Shown piece by piece: positions 8,138-17,354 of a DNA stretch of 64,000 nt. The stretch's first letter is position 1, and each line of letters opens with the position of its first letter. The notes under the pieces were generated by a model. It had not been told where the DNA came from. It saw only the letters and a list, made by a program, of their open reading frames with translations, and made no database searches. The DNA is from RGIG3528 sp045616485 (GTDB lineage Bacteria; Bacillota; Clostridia; Lachnospirales; Lachnospiraceae): NCBI GenBank assembly GCA_045616485.1, contig JAZLGU010000016.1:4036-68035 (forward strand), given 5' to 3'. A program made the position numbers and the translations under genes.

Positions 8138-10336
8138 TTATTTTGTGTAAGTACAGTTAGAATCGAACTCATATGTATCCTTGTAGCGCTTAAGAATACC
8201 TGTTACAGTAATCTCATCGCCAACAGCAAGATCAGCACCGCCTACAAGCTTGTAAGCCTCTACCTTCTTGCCCTGGATATCAAGCCATACGGAGCAGTTA
8301 TTCTTTTCAGCATCGTAAGCATAAGCGAACTCTGTAATCTTACCTGTGAGTGTCTGAAGACCTGTGATAGACTCACCGGACTCAAGAGCGAAGAGCTGCT
8401 CAAGAATGAGAGCTGCCTTTGCATCTTCGAGAGACTGATCCTTAGCATATGTGCAGCCACCGTCGAACTCATATGTGTCCTTATAACGCTTAAGAACACC
8501 TGTTACAGTGATCTTATCGCCAACAGCGAGATCAGCACCGCCTACAAGCTTGTAAGCCTCTACCTTCTTACCATTGATGTCGAGCCATACGGAGCAGTTG
8601 TTCTTTTCAGCATCGTAAGCATAAGCAAACTCTGTAATAGTACCCTGAAGAACATACTTGCCTGGAAGAGATTCTCCGGATTCAAGAGCGAAGAGCTTGT
8701 CAAGTACTACCAGCTGCTTAGCTTCCTCTACGGAAAGAGTCTTGGAATATGTACATCCGCCATCGAATTCATATGTATCTTTATAACGCTTAAGAACACC
8801 TGTTACAGTGATTACATCACCAACAGCGAGATCAGCACCGCCTACAAGCTTGTAAGCTTCGATCTTCTTGCCCTGTACATCAAGCCATACGGAGCAGTTG
8901 TTCTTCTCAGCATCGTAAGCATAAGCAAACTCTGTGATAGTACCCTGAAGAACATGGATGCCTGCAAGAGACTCGCCGGACTCAAGAGCGAAGAGCTTAT
9001 TAAGAACTTCAGCAACGCTCATGTCTGCAGCCTTAGCCTCAACCTTAATCTCAACAACAACTTCCTTAGTCTCAGTACCAGCCTTAATAGTAGCAGTAAC
9101 CTTTACTACAGCGTCCTTATCGCCCTGAACAAGTGTGAGCTTGCCATCTGCGTAAGTAGCACCTTCAACGGTATAAGTAATAGCTACATCCTTGTAAAGA
9201 GAGCCTGTAGCAGCAAGATCAAGAACAGTATCCTTCTGAACCTTTGCAGGGATACCAAGCTTTTCAGCCTCGTAAGCTACCTTCTCAGCATCTGTCTTCT
9301 CAACTGTTACATAGTTATGGAAAGCATCTACTGTGATAGGTGTAAGATAGAATGCACCATCATAAAGTGTGATAAGACCTGTAACGTCACACTTATTGCC
9401 GATGTTTGCAAGATATGTCTCTGTGAACTGCTTCTGCTCATCCTTGGAAAGAGGACATGTAGAAGAGGAGATTCTTACATAAGAAATCTTGTCGCCAAGC
9501 TTGAAGTTGTAGTATGTTGCATCGCTGCCCTGACCTGTGATTTCAACACCCTTAAGAGTTACAAGTAAAGCCTGCTTCTCAACGAGTGTAGCATCCTTTA
9601 AGGAAGCTGCATTTGTGAAAATTGTTGTATAGTCAACTGCTTCAGGAAGCTTTGTTGTCTTATCTGTAATCTCGATAACACCAGACTTAACTTCGTGTGT
9701 ACCGGAGTAGAGATCCTTGATACCGGAACATGTGATTGTATAACCAGGCTTAATATCAAGATCAGCAACAGGGTCAAGGCTGGTCTGGTAAGCGTAGTAA
9801 CCGCCATCCTTATCCTGGAAGTATACGCAGTTGCTGCTGGCGCCCTTAGTCTTGGAGATGATACCTGTAACGATACCTGTTACTACTACATTGGAATCCT
9901 TTTCAGCTGCAACATAATCAGCCCATGAGAACTGCTTGAATGCAGCCAGCTTGTGGGTCAGCTCATAAGTATCCTTAGAACCGTCAGGAGCAGTAATTGT
10001 AGCCTTGAGGACATATGTGGCAGCCTCAGAAGCCTTCTCGTTGATGTCTACTGTATATTTGCCATCTTTTGCAACGAGCTTAACATCGTCCTTGTTGCCG
10101 GATGTAACTTCAACAGTCCATTCAACCTTGTAATCGTCACCTGCAATCTTTACATTGCCTACTACTTCGTAGTCATTGGCCTTTGTAACGCCGTCTGTCT
10201 TCTTGTAGAGTGACTTAACGTATTCCTTAGCTTTTGCTACATCGTAAGAGCCATTGGAACCATTACCCTTGCCACATGCTGCAAGCATGGAAACAAGCAT
10301 AACGAAGACAAGAAGTAAAGAAATCTTTTTCTTCAT
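8138..10336 (-). CDS. Lipoprotein with three tandem OB-fold-like repeats
   Basis: A 732-residue lipoprotein; the signal peptide ends in SMLAAC with C21 as the lipid-attachment cysteine. The N-terminal half has beta-rich domains, including a bacterial Ig-like stretch, and an OB-fold-like region (VVVTGIVTGIISKTKG...). The last 300 residues are three copies of a 100-residue unit built on LFALESGES, GTITEFAYAYDAEKNNCS and VTGVLKRYKDTYEFD. The unit resembles short OB-fold nucleic-acid-binding modules, but this is by eye. It is the last gene of the minus-strand operon, 20 nt after the nuclease lipoprotein. That neighbour suggests a role in holding nucleic acid at the cell surface. Confidence 0.65.
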   Translation of the reverse strand: MKKKISLLLVFVMLVSMLAACGKGNGSNGSYDVAKAKEYVKSLYKKTDGVTKANDYEVVGNVKIAGDDYKVEWTVEVTSGNKDDVKLVAKDGKYTVDINEKASEAATYVLKATITAPDGSKDTYELTHKLAAFKQFSWADYVAAEKDSNVVVTGIVTGIISKTKGASSNCVYFQDKDGGYYAYQTSLDPVADLDIKPGYTITCSGIKDLYSGTHEVKSGVIEITDKTTKLPEAVDYTTIFTNAASLKDATLVEKQALLVTLKGVEITGQGSDATYYNFKLGDKISYVRISSSTCPLSKDEQKQFTETYLANIGNKCDVTGLITLYDGAFYLTPITVDAFHNYVTVEKTDAEKVAYEAEKLGIPAKVQKDTVLDLAATGSLYKDVAITYTVEGATYADGKLTLVQGDKDAVVKVTATIKAGTETKEVVVEIKVEAKAADMSVAEVLNKLFALESGESLAGIHVLQGTITEFAYAYDAEKNNCSVWLDVQGKKIEAYKLVGGADLAVGDVITVTGVLKRYKDTYEFDGGCTYSKTLSVEEAKQLVVLDKLFALESGESLPGKYVLQGTITEFAYAYDAEKNNCSVWLDINGKKVEAYKLVGGADLAVGDKITVTGVLKRYKDTYEFDGGCTYAKDQSLEDAKAALILEQLFALESGESITGLQTLTGKITEFAYAYDAEKNNCSVWLDIQGKKVEAYKLVGGADLAVGDEITVTGILKRYKDTYEFDSNCTYTK
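8140..9010 (-). repeat. Three tandem ~300-bp repeats within the lipoprotein gene
   Basis: Near-identical DNA recurs at about 300-bp intervals. For example, TCGAA(C/T)TCATATGT lies at about 8163, 8464 and 8764. Long stretches between are almost unchanged. Conservation at the DNA level points to recent amplification or gene conversion. Confidence 0.85.
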
Positions 10337-10355
10337 GTTTTTTTCTCTCCTTTTA

Positions 10356-11705
10356 TTATTGAATTGTTATATTGCTAGGGGATAACACTTTAATCTGATA
10401 GCTACCGTTGTAATAGTCAACGATACCCAAAACATTAATTGTTTTTCCCTCATAGGCGTCAGCAGTAATTATATTACCATTGGCGTCGTAAAGCACAACA
10501 GTACGTACAGACACTTCCTTGCCGTTAGAATCGGTACAGGTAAGTGTCATAGCTCCGCTGGAGGAGCTTTCCTCACCGGTAGTACGAATTTTGTCTACGG
10601 TGAGATTGTCCATGGAGATAGTAGAGCCTTCAATATATTTGGCTACTGCCATATTGATTTTACCACCGTTTTCATCGGTAATCTCCACAGTACCATTTGT
10701 AAAGGTATCTGCATCCAGCTTCAGGTAGGCAGCCTGGTAACCCTCACCGAGCTTCATAATATTGCCCGGATCATTGGGCTTCATTTCTCTGTAGGTAACA
10801 CCGGAAATCTGATATGTACCGTTATTTTCAAAGAAAGAAAGAGTACCTACGATTCTTACACGGTTGCCTACAGAAAGAATCTCCAGACCGGAGCCTGTGA
10901 GACCATATCCATAGTATACCATAATACCGTTGTAGAGACCTGTTTCCGGGTCATATTCCTCTATATAGGCTGAGTTGTTGTAATTGGATGTAACCACGCC
11001 CTCAAAAGCAACTTTTTGACCGGTATAATCAGAGATATGGAGACGAAGCTCCTGAAGAGTCATCTCGATGGCGTCACCATAAAAGAAATCAGGATCTTTT
11101 TGGCCGGAATATACATTGAGCTTACAATTGCGAGCCATAGTGATGGCATTCATACAGAAGCTGCCGTAGCGGTTGTTGCTGGAATTGGAAGCGATAGCCA
11201 GGCCATTCTGCAGTAGCTCCAGATTAAGGTTTCTGTATTCGTCTGAATCAGCCGTCTTATACCATATCCACACAAGATATCTGCCGCCGGTGGAATCCAC
11301 ATTGAGATTCTCGTCATCGGATTCAATGATAATGGAAGTAGCCTTTTTAAGGGTTTCCTTTGTAAAATTGGAGGCTTTCTTTCCGTACTCCTCTACTTTA
11401 CCTGTAGATTCAGGGGTATTAATCGCAAGAAATCTTGCTTTAAGGACTCCGTCTGCCACCAGACTGCCGGGGACATTAAAGTGAACCGTGTCACCATCGA
11501 TGTAATTCTTTACGGTGACTTCCTGCTTAAGGGTAGTAGAATTCATATCCAGCTTCAGGTCAGCGGCGTAGTCGTAAAATTCTGTGGGAGCATCAGGAGT
11601 ATTGTTTTTGTCCTTGCCTTTACCACAGGCTATGCCTGAGCAAAGGAGGCTCAGGCACAGGCCGGAAATAGCTATTTTTTTGAATAATTTTTTAGAAATA
11701 ATCAT
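10356..11705 (-). CDS. Thermonuclease (staphylococcal nuclease)-family lipoprotein
   Basis: A 449-residue secreted lipoprotein; lipobox SGIAC with C27. Residues 60-200 are a staphylococcal nuclease domain: VKNYIDGDTVHFNV, ARFLAINTPES and YGKKASNFTKETL, then RYLVWIWYK and NLNLELLQNGLA. These supply the Asp, Arg and Glu positions expected of a Ca-dependent nuclease that cuts DNA and RNA. The C-terminal half has further beta-barrel modules (GQKVAFEGVVTS, VRIVGTLSFFENN, INVLGIVDYYNGS) like those in the next gene. It lies 16 nt after the solute-binding protein gene, so it is probably in the transporter operon. An AAAGG site precedes the ATG. Confidence 0.8.
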   Translation of the reverse strand: MIISKKLFKKIAISGLCLSLLCSGIACGKGKDKNNTPDAPTEFYDYAADLKLDMNSTTLKQEVTVKNYIDGDTVHFNVPGSLVADGVLKARFLAINTPESTGKVEEYGKKASNFTKETLKKATSIIIESDDENLNVDSTGGRYLVWIWYKTADSDEYRNLNLELLQNGLAIASNSSNNRYGSFCMNAITMARNCKLNVYSGQKDPDFFYGDAIEMTLQELRLHISDYTGQKVAFEGVVTSNYNNSAYIEEYDPETGLYNGIMVYYGYGLTGSGLEILSVGNRVRIVGTLSFFENNGTYQISGVTYREMKPNDPGNIMKLGEGYQAAYLKLDADTFTNGTVEITDENGGKINMAVAKYIEGSTISMDNLTVDKIRTTGEESSSSGAMTLTCTDSNGKEVSVRTVVLYDANGNIITADAYEGKTINVLGIVDYYNGSYQIKVLSPSNITIQ

Positions 11706-11721
11706 ATAAAGATGCCTTTAA

Positions 11722-13143
11722 TTATTCTTCGTACTCACAAGCTTCGATTACTTTCTTGAACTGACTCTTAATGAAGGAATCAAGATCGTCCTTGTGATCC
11801 TTAGCGTCTGTCATACATGCAGCCAGCATCTGACCTACCTTTGTTCTGGCAGTAGAAGAGCCGTTGAATGCAGGAGAGGTGTAGTAAGCATCCTTCTGAT
11901 CAAGACAAACCTTTGCAGAAAGAGCGGAAATGTAATCACCGCCGTCAGCCTTGGAGAGGAATGCCTTGTAGGCATCATTCTCACCTACAGACTTAAGTAC
12001 AGGAACATAACCGGATACTGTAGAGAACTCTGCCTGGAAATCAACGTTTGTTGTAAGGAACTTAACGAAGAGCCAGGAAGCTACTACTTCCTGAGGATTC
12101 TTCTTCTGGAAAATACAGATGGAAGGACCCTGAGAGATAACCTTAGGCTTGTTTGCATCAACCTGAGGAATTGTAGCAATGCCTACTTCGAATGGATATG
12201 TGCCGTCAGCACCCTTGGCAGGACGCTGGTGTGTAGCACCTGCAGAAGAACCGATAGACATATAGCTTCTGGTACCGGACTCTGCTACGAACAGACCGGA
12301 AGTATAGGTGCCGTAAAGCATCTGAGTGGTAACAAGACCCTGTGTATACCAAGTAGCGTATCTCTTTACGAACTCGATGTTCTTATCATCGTCGAAGATA
12401 TAGTGCTTGTCACCTGTAGCACTTGTATATGGTGTGCCCAGCTGCTCTGTCATTGTGATGAACCAGTTGGCCTCAGAGTCATAGCCGAGAGGAATGGAGG
12501 TCGGATCGATTTCCTTTATTTTCTTACAAAGAGTCTCCATCTCGTCCCAGGTCTTAGGAACGGAAAGACCGTTAGCCTCAAAGAAGGTCTTGTTGTAGTA
12601 AAGAACCTCTGTAGACTTGGAGAAAGGAAGAGTGTACATATGTCCATCACCGAAAGCAGAGCCTTCTGCATAATAACCGTCGATGAAGTCATTCTTCTGA
12701 GCGTCTGTAAGACCAAGTATTTCCTTAGAACCATCAGCACGCTTTACCTCAATCTTGGAAGCAATAAGATTGTCCAACTGTACTGCTGCATTAGCAATGT
12801 TGTACTGAGCAACATGGTCAGGGTAGCAGTAAGCGATGTTAGGCTCGTTGCTCTCGGGAATCTCGATCGCGATAGTATCTCTTACATCGTCGTAACTGCC
12901 AACCGCGCTTGCGTCAACGGTGATGTTGGGATAGAGCTTGTTGAACTCTTTGATATAAACATTGAGTACATCAGCAAGATTGGATCCCATTGTGTGATAG
13001 AACTTGATAGTAACTGCAGACCCGTCATATCCCTCTGCAGGTACATCGAAGGCTGCGGAACGCTTCTTGGAACCACATCCTCCGAAAAGCATTGATGCAA
13101 CAAGTACTATTGCAACGACGCTTCTGAAAAGATTTTTTTTCAT
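11722..13143 (-). CDS. ABC transporter solute-binding lipoprotein (UgpB-like)
   Basis: A 473-residue family 1 extracellular solute-binding protein; lipobox LFGGC, C23. Typical segments are VTIKFYHTMGSN, YTLPFSKSTEVLYYNKTFFEANG and PKTWDEMETLCKKI. The closest resemblance is to glycerol-3-phosphate/sugar binding proteins of the UgpB group. It captures a solute outside the cell and hands it to the permease pair encoded just upstream. The gap before it holds two hairpins that may stabilise its mRNA. The substrate is uncertain: a sugar, sugar phosphate or nucleoside-like compound, given the adjacent nuclease. Confidence 0.85.
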   Translation of the reverse strand: MKKNLFRSVVAIVLVASMLFGGCGSKKRSAAFDVPAEGYDGSAVTIKFYHTMGSNLADVLNVYIKEFNKLYPNITVDASAVGSYDDVRDTIAIEIPESNEPNIAYCYPDHVAQYNIANAAVQLDNLIASKIEVKRADGSKEILGLTDAQKNDFIDGYYAEGSAFGDGHMYTLPFSKSTEVLYYNKTFFEANGLSVPKTWDEMETLCKKIKEIDPTSIPLGYDSEANWFITMTEQLGTPYTSATGDKHYIFDDDKNIEFVKRYATWYTQGLVTTQMLYGTYTSGLFVAESGTRSYMSIGSSAGATHQRPAKGADGTYPFEVGIATIPQVDANKPKVISQGPSICIFQKKNPQEVVASWLFVKFLTTNVDFQAEFSTVSGYVPVLKSVGENDAYKAFLSKADGGDYISALSAKVCLDQKDAYYTSPAFNGSSTARTKVGQMLAACMTDAKDHKDDLDSFIKSQFKKVIEACEYEE

Positions 13144-13158
13144 GATAATCTCCTTCTT

Positions 13159-13226
13159 TTGCCGGTAGATGAAAATTTATAGTAGCCTATAGACCGGCAA
13201 TATATTTTAAGCATTTCTGCTTAAAA
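13159..13226. other. Two intercistronic hairpins between permease and binding-protein genes
   Basis: TTGCCGGT pairs with ACCGGCAA (13159-13200), and TTTTAAGCA pairs with TGCTTAAAA (13205-13226). Neither has a terminator T-run on the minus strand. Such hairpins upstream of a binding-protein gene often mark mRNA processing that raises its level over the permeases; this is inference. Confidence 0.55.
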
Positions 13227-13242
13227 ACATGTTAATAAGGCA

Positions 13243-14133
13243 TTAGCCCTTGATACCGCTTCTGCTTACACCCTTCATGATGTACTTACGTAAGAATACG
13301 AATACAAGGAAAAGAGGGAAGGAAACAATGGCAACGGCGGCCATCTGTACAGGGTAATCAACGTCACCGGAAGTAGAAGTGAAGGCGTTACGAAGACCGT
13401 TGGTAACCAGTCTGTGGTCCTTATCGTTCGCTACCAGTCTGGGCCAGATATAGGAGTTCCAGGATCCCATCATCTTAAGGATGGTAATGGAAATCAGAGT
13501 GGGCAGAGACAGCGGTATCATGACCTTGCACAAATACTTTATGTCGGAAGTACCATCTACCTTGGCAGCCAGATACAGCTCGTTAGGAATCTGCATGAAA
13601 TTCTGTCTGAGAAGATAGATGTAGAACACGCTTACAAGGAAAGGTACGATGAGTACAGTATAAGTATTCATCCAACCAAATCTGGAAACGGTAGTGTAAT
13701 TGGTAATAGTGAAAAGCTCACCGGGAATCATCATGGTAGCCATGAGAGCGCCGAAGAGAGCGTCTTTTCCCTTGAACTCCAGTCTTGCAAAGGCAAAAGC
13801 AGAGAGGATAGTAATAACAAGGGAAAGAATAGTGGAAACAACACCTACAAAAAGAGTGTTAAGGAAAAGCTTACCCAGGCTGGCAGTAGTGAATGCATCA
13901 TAGTAGTTGGAGAACTGCATAGCCTGTGGGAAAAATGTTGGTTTGGAACGTCTGTACTCTTCCAGATCCTTGAGAGAGGATGCCAGCATCCAGTAGAAGG
14001 GGAAAAGTACGATAAGTGCCATAACGATAAGGAAAAGGTAAACAAGAATCTTACCTACGATATATCCCACCTTTTGACGGGATGTGGTAACAGACAGATC
14101 CTGTTCAGCCATAATTTTAGTATTTTCAGCCAT
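13243..14133 (-). CDS. Carbohydrate ABC permease (UgpE/MalG type)
   Basis: A 296-residue inner-membrane permease with about six transmembrane helices. The EAA loop reads YLAAKVDGTSDIKYLCKVMIPLSLP, the ATPase contact site of MalG-type subunits. It ends with the SRSGIKG-type tail common in this group. The stop of the partner permease lies 10 nt upstream of its ATG. It forms the channel with the 14144-15088 product. Confidence 0.9.
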   Translation of the reverse strand: MAENTKIMAEQDLSVTTSRQKVGYIVGKILVYLFLIVMALIVLFPFYWMLASSLKDLEEYRRSKPTFFPQAMQFSNYYDAFTTASLGKLFLNTLFVGVVSTILSLVITILSAFAFARLEFKGKDALFGALMATMMIPGELFTITNYTTVSRFGWMNTYTVLIVPFLVSVFYIYLLRQNFMQIPNELYLAAKVDGTSDIKYLCKVMIPLSLPTLISITILKMMGSWNSYIWPRLVANDKDHRLVTNGLRNAFTSTSGDVDYPVQMAAVAIVSFPLFLVFVFLRKYIMKGVSRSGIKG

Positions 14134-14143
14134 TTCGCACCTC

Positions 14144-15088
14144 CTAGTAATGAACTCTCTTCTTACTTACCTGAAGGTTAATCATGGTAACTATGAAGAT
14201 GATGACAAAGAGGATAAGGGCTGCTGCACTGGCACGTCCCTGGTTGTTGTGGGATAGAGAATCGTATACGTATCCTACCATGGTGTTCAGACGACCGGTC
14301 TCGTTTGCAGGTCCCATCTGCTCACCGAAGATACCGACGATACTGGTGTACTCCTTAAAACCGCCGATGAAGCCTGTGATGATAACATAGGCGAGCATAG
14401 GGGAAAGGAGAGGCACGGTGATGCGCCAAAGGATACGACTCTTACCGGTACCATCAATCTTGGCAGCATCATAATACTGCTTGTTGATGGACTGAAGACC
14501 ACCCATCAGGATAAGAATCTTGAAAGGCAGCGCATTCCACACGATATAAATAACCATAACTGTCATATTAGCCAGGTATGAAGAACCGGCATTAATCCAG
14601 TTGATGTAGGGAATACCGAAAAAGCCAAGAATATTGTTTACAATACCTGCAGTAATGATCAGCTCGTTATCTGTACCCAGGAAACTTCCTACGATATTGA
14701 ACATAGCAGCAAATACCATACCGATAGCAATGGAGTTTGTTACATAAGGCAGGAAGAAAATTGTCTGTAATGCTTTCTGCAGAGGCTTAATGGAATTAAG
14801 AGCTACTGCGATAAACAGTGCCAAAAGAGTGGAGATCGGCACTGTAAGTACACAGAAGAGTACCGTATTTTTAAGACACTGTTTGAACTCGCTGAAGGCC
14901 ATAACTTTTGTAAAGTTCTTGATGCCAAAATGGAAAGAGGCACCGCTTGCAGCCTGCAGAGATTTATAGTCTTCGAGGAAAGCCATACGTACGGTGTTGA
15001 AAATAGGCCATACCGTAAATATTAACAGCAGCACGATAGCTGGAGCCAGATATAACCAGGCCTTCCACTGTTGTTTACTATCAACCAT
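14144..15088 (-). CDS. Carbohydrate ABC permease (UgpA/MalF type)
   Basis: A 314-residue permease. The N-terminus KAWLYLAPAIVLLLIFTVWPIF is the usual first helix of UgpA/MalF subunits. The EAA loop is YDAAKIDGTGKSRILWRITVPLLSP. Its ATG at 15088 directly abuts the stop of the ATPase gene at 15089, indicating tight coupling. It pairs with the following permease. Confidence 0.9.
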   Translation of the reverse strand: MVDSKQQWKAWLYLAPAIVLLLIFTVWPIFNTVRMAFLEDYKSLQAASGASFHFGIKNFTKVMAFSEFKQCLKNTVLFCVLTVPISTLLALFIAVALNSIKPLQKALQTIFFLPYVTNSIAIGMVFAAMFNIVGSFLGTDNELIITAGIVNNILGFFGIPYINWINAGSSYLANMTVMVIYIVWNALPFKILILMGGLQSINKQYYDAAKIDGTGKSRILWRITVPLLSPMLAYVIITGFIGGFKEYTSIVGIFGEQMGPANETGRLNTMVGYVYDSLSHNNQGRASAAALILFVIIFIVTMINLQVSKKRVHY

Positions 15089-16192
15089 TTATTTTACCTC
15101 GCATCTGATTCTCTTCTCGGTCTCCTTGTTGAAAAGGAATACCTTGTTGGGCTTAAGTGAGTAGTGAACCTGCTTTGTACCCTCTGCAGGACGCAGATCC
15201 GCATCAATAATGGAACGGATGGTAGGATTAAGTGATGCGGCATTGGTAGAAACAATGCTGGAATCACGACCCATAACATCGACATTGAATATATCGCAGG
15301 TCAGAGGTCCGTTGTCGCTTAAGATAAAGCCCTCAGGTCTGATACCTACATATACGGGCTGGTCTTCTACACCTGTAACATCCATAACAGTCTCATTACC
15401 GATCTTAAGTTTGCCGGCCTCTACAGCTCCTTCAAAAACGTTGATAGGAGGTGTACCCAGGAATTTGGCAACAAAGAGATTCTCGGGATCATCATATACA
15501 TCCTGAGGAGCACCGATTTGCTGAATGACACCCAGCTTCATAACTACGATCATATCAGAAATGGACATAGCCTCTTCCTGGTCATGGGTAACGAAGATGG
15601 TAGTGATATTGGTCTCACGCTGGATACGACGAATCTCTTCTCTGGTCTGAAGACGCAGACGAGCGTCCAGATTGGAGAGTGGCTCGTCCAGAAGGAGGAT
15701 ACGTGGCATTTTAACTAATGCACGGGCGATGGCAACACGCTGCTGCTGACCGCCGGAAAGCTCTGATGGCTTACGATCTAAGAGCTCATCAATCTGCACA
15801 AGCTTAGCTGCATTGACAGTACGCTCCATCATCTCTTCCTTTGTTAATTTGTCTGCACCCTTAAGATTCTGTAATGGGAACATAATGTTCTGCTTTACTG
15901 TCATGTGAGGGTAAAGAGCATAGTTCTGGAATACCAGACCAACACCTCTGTTTTCAGGTGAAAGATCGGTAACATCATTTTCTCCGAAGAAAATTCTACC
16001 GGAAGAAACCTTCTGTAAACCACTAATCATGTAAAGAGTGGTACTCTTTCCGCAACCGGAAGGACCAAGTAAGCCGATAAGTTTACCGTCCGGGATAGTG
16101 AAGTCGAAATTGTTTACTGCAACAACTTCCTCTGATGACTTCTTGTTACGGCTGGGGAAAATCTTTGTAACGTTTTGTAATACAACCTTCAT
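15089..16192 (-). CDS. ABC transporter ATP-binding subunit (UgpC/MsmK/MsmX type)
   Basis: A 367-residue ATPase. It has Walker A GPSGCGKSTT, Q-loop VFQNYALYPHM, signature ELSGGQQQRVAIARAL, Walker B LLLDEPLSNLDARLR and switch histidine FVTHDQEEAM. A C-terminal TOBE-like regulatory domain (residues 235-367) includes VYVGIRPEGF. This class often serves several carbohydrate importers. It is the only transporter ATPase in the window. It lies next to a divergent cluster with two permease pairs and no ATPase, so it may power those as well. Confidence 0.92.
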   Translation of the reverse strand: MKVVLQNVTKIFPSRNKKSSEEVVAVNNFDFTIPDGKLIGLLGPSGCGKSTTLYMISGLQKVSSGRIFFGENDVTDLSPENRGVGLVFQNYALYPHMTVKQNIMFPLQNLKGADKLTKEEMMERTVNAAKLVQIDELLDRKPSELSGGQQQRVAIARALVKMPRILLLDEPLSNLDARLRLQTREEIRRIQRETNITTIFVTHDQEEAMSISDMIVVMKLGVIQQIGAPQDVYDDPENLFVAKFLGTPPINVFEGAVEAGKLKIGNETVMDVTGVEDQPVYVGIRPEGFILSDNGPLTCDIFNVDVMGRDSSIVSTNAASLNPTIRSIIDADLRPAEGTKQVHYSLKPNKVFLFNKETEKRIRCEVK

Positions 16193-16233
16193 ATTTTTCC
16201 TCTTTCTTATATTAAATTAATATAGGATACTGA

Positions 16234-16995
16234 TTAATACTGTGAGCGGGCAGCCTTTTCGGCGGCATACTCCTCTTTGTACCGGATGAGATCCTCATGG
16301 CTGTCAAAAATCATCTGACTGGGAAGATCTACTACTACTGTAACTGCAAAAACGTCGTGAATGCAGGAATTGGTACGGGTGGCTATCATAAGGCCGCAGT
16401 TAAATGCAAGAATTGCAAATATTACAATAACACCTGTAAAACCGATGGTGTTGAAAAATATCATTATAATAAGGAGAACAGGGATCATGGTCTCGATAGT
16501 AAATTTGCCCAGGAATGTACGGACTACCAGCTGCAAGGGTGTGAGTCTTACACCGTCTGTGCGAATGACACCCAGCGAGAAAACTTTTTTTCCGACGGTC
16601 TGACCATTCTTTAAAAACAATGGGACCATGAACTCCAGGACTGCGAAAGCGAATAGGATGGAGAGAGAGGTATTAACCAGCGTCAGATTAATTACCATAT
16701 TATATGTGTATAAAACATCCTTATCTTCGGCAAAAGCTTTGTAGGCTTCGTCGTATCTGGCACGATCTGTCTCAGAAAGAGCTTCGTACTGCTCTCTTGT
16801 ATAACTAAAATTTGTATCGTACTTTTCCTGGTAATTCTTTATGTACTTATTATAATCAGCTTCATATCTGTCATAGCGATCGATGGAAGATATAATCCAC
16901 ATAAATCCTGTGACCATAATTACTAATAAAATTGTGTCCAGTAGCCATGCGGATATTCTTTTCCACATGCTGGCGCGCTGAAGATCGTAAACCAA
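16234..16995 (-). CDS. RDD-family membrane protein
   Basis: A 253-residue membrane protein. The RDD family start is seen as RASMWKRISAWLLDTILLVIM, and later comes GQTVGKKVFSLGVIRTDG, the second conserved segment. About four helices are separated by a soluble stretch rich in Y, E and K (residues 45-100). I use a TTG start at 16995 because AAAGGAGG ends 6 nt before it; an internal ATG lies nine codons later. It is first in the transporter operon. RDD proteins have no firm general function; a transport-related role is inferred from position. Confidence 0.75.
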   Translation of the reverse strand: MVYDLQRASMWKRISAWLLDTILLVIMVTGFMWIISSIDRYDRYEADYNKYIKNYQEKYDTNFSYTREQYEALSETDRARYDEAYKAFAEDKDVLYTYNMVINLTLVNTSLSILFAFAVLEFMVPLFLKNGQTVGKKVFSLGVIRTDGVRLTPLQLVVRTFLGKFTIETMIPVLLIIMIFFNTIGFTGVIVIFAILAFNCGLMIATRTNSCIHDVFAVTVVVDLPSQMIFDSHEDLIRYKEEYAAEKAARSQY

Positions 16996-17095
16996 GCAGG
17001 ACCTCCTTTGTGATTTTTATCAGCTGATGGCACTTATTAAGCAGTACTTCTAAAAGCTAAAAGGCGCACTAATAAGCGTGCTGATGCACCATATC

Positions 17096-17124
17096 AGTGT
17101 ACCATAAACACGGTTTATTTTCAA
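17096..17124 (-). promoter_or_regulatory. Probable promoter and operator of the RDD-transporter-nuclease operon
   Basis: On the minus strand, TTGAAA (17119-17124) is followed by 17 nt and TACACT (17096-17101). The spacer holds a 15-bp palindrome ATAAACcgtGTTTAT (17104-17118), suitable as a repressor site. Found by eye, about 100 nt upstream of the first gene. Confidence 0.45.
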
Positions 17125-17323
17125 GATAAAAGGAAAAAAACGACTTATAAGCAGCAGAAGTGAAGGGGGAAAAACGTTTTAAAGTAAATGTTTACTAGGG
17201 ATAACAGGGGGGATGGGATTTTTTTACCGCTCGTATAAAGCATATGAAACATATGGCTGTACAAAACGCACAAAAACAAAAAAAAAAATGTTAAGTAAAT
17301 ATATAAAATATCCAAATAAGCAC

Positions 17324-17352
17324 TTGACATATCAGTAAAAATAGGTTATTTT
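17324..17352 (+). promoter_or_regulatory. Promoter of the large glycan-import cluster
   Basis: TTGACA (17324-17329), 17 nt, then TATTTT (17347-17352), about 95 nt upstream of the first gene. The operators lie immediately downstream, covering the expected transcript start. Confidence 0.65.
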
Positions 17353-17354
17353 TG

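Noticed and set aside
8954..9568. 204-codon plus-strand frame opposite the repeat lipoprotein
   Set aside because: Antisense shadow with low-complexity L/S/C/N content and no ribosome site.
11794..13095. Long open frame (433 codons) on the plus strand opposite the solute-binding protein gene
   Set aside because: It mirrors a well-supported lipoprotein gene on the other strand; its translation is rich in C, L and V with no recognisable domain and no ribosome site.
17145..17330. 61-codon hydrophobic frame in the divergent regulatory region
   Set aside because: AT-rich poly-Phe/Leu/Tyr translation, overlaps promoter sequences, no ribosome site.
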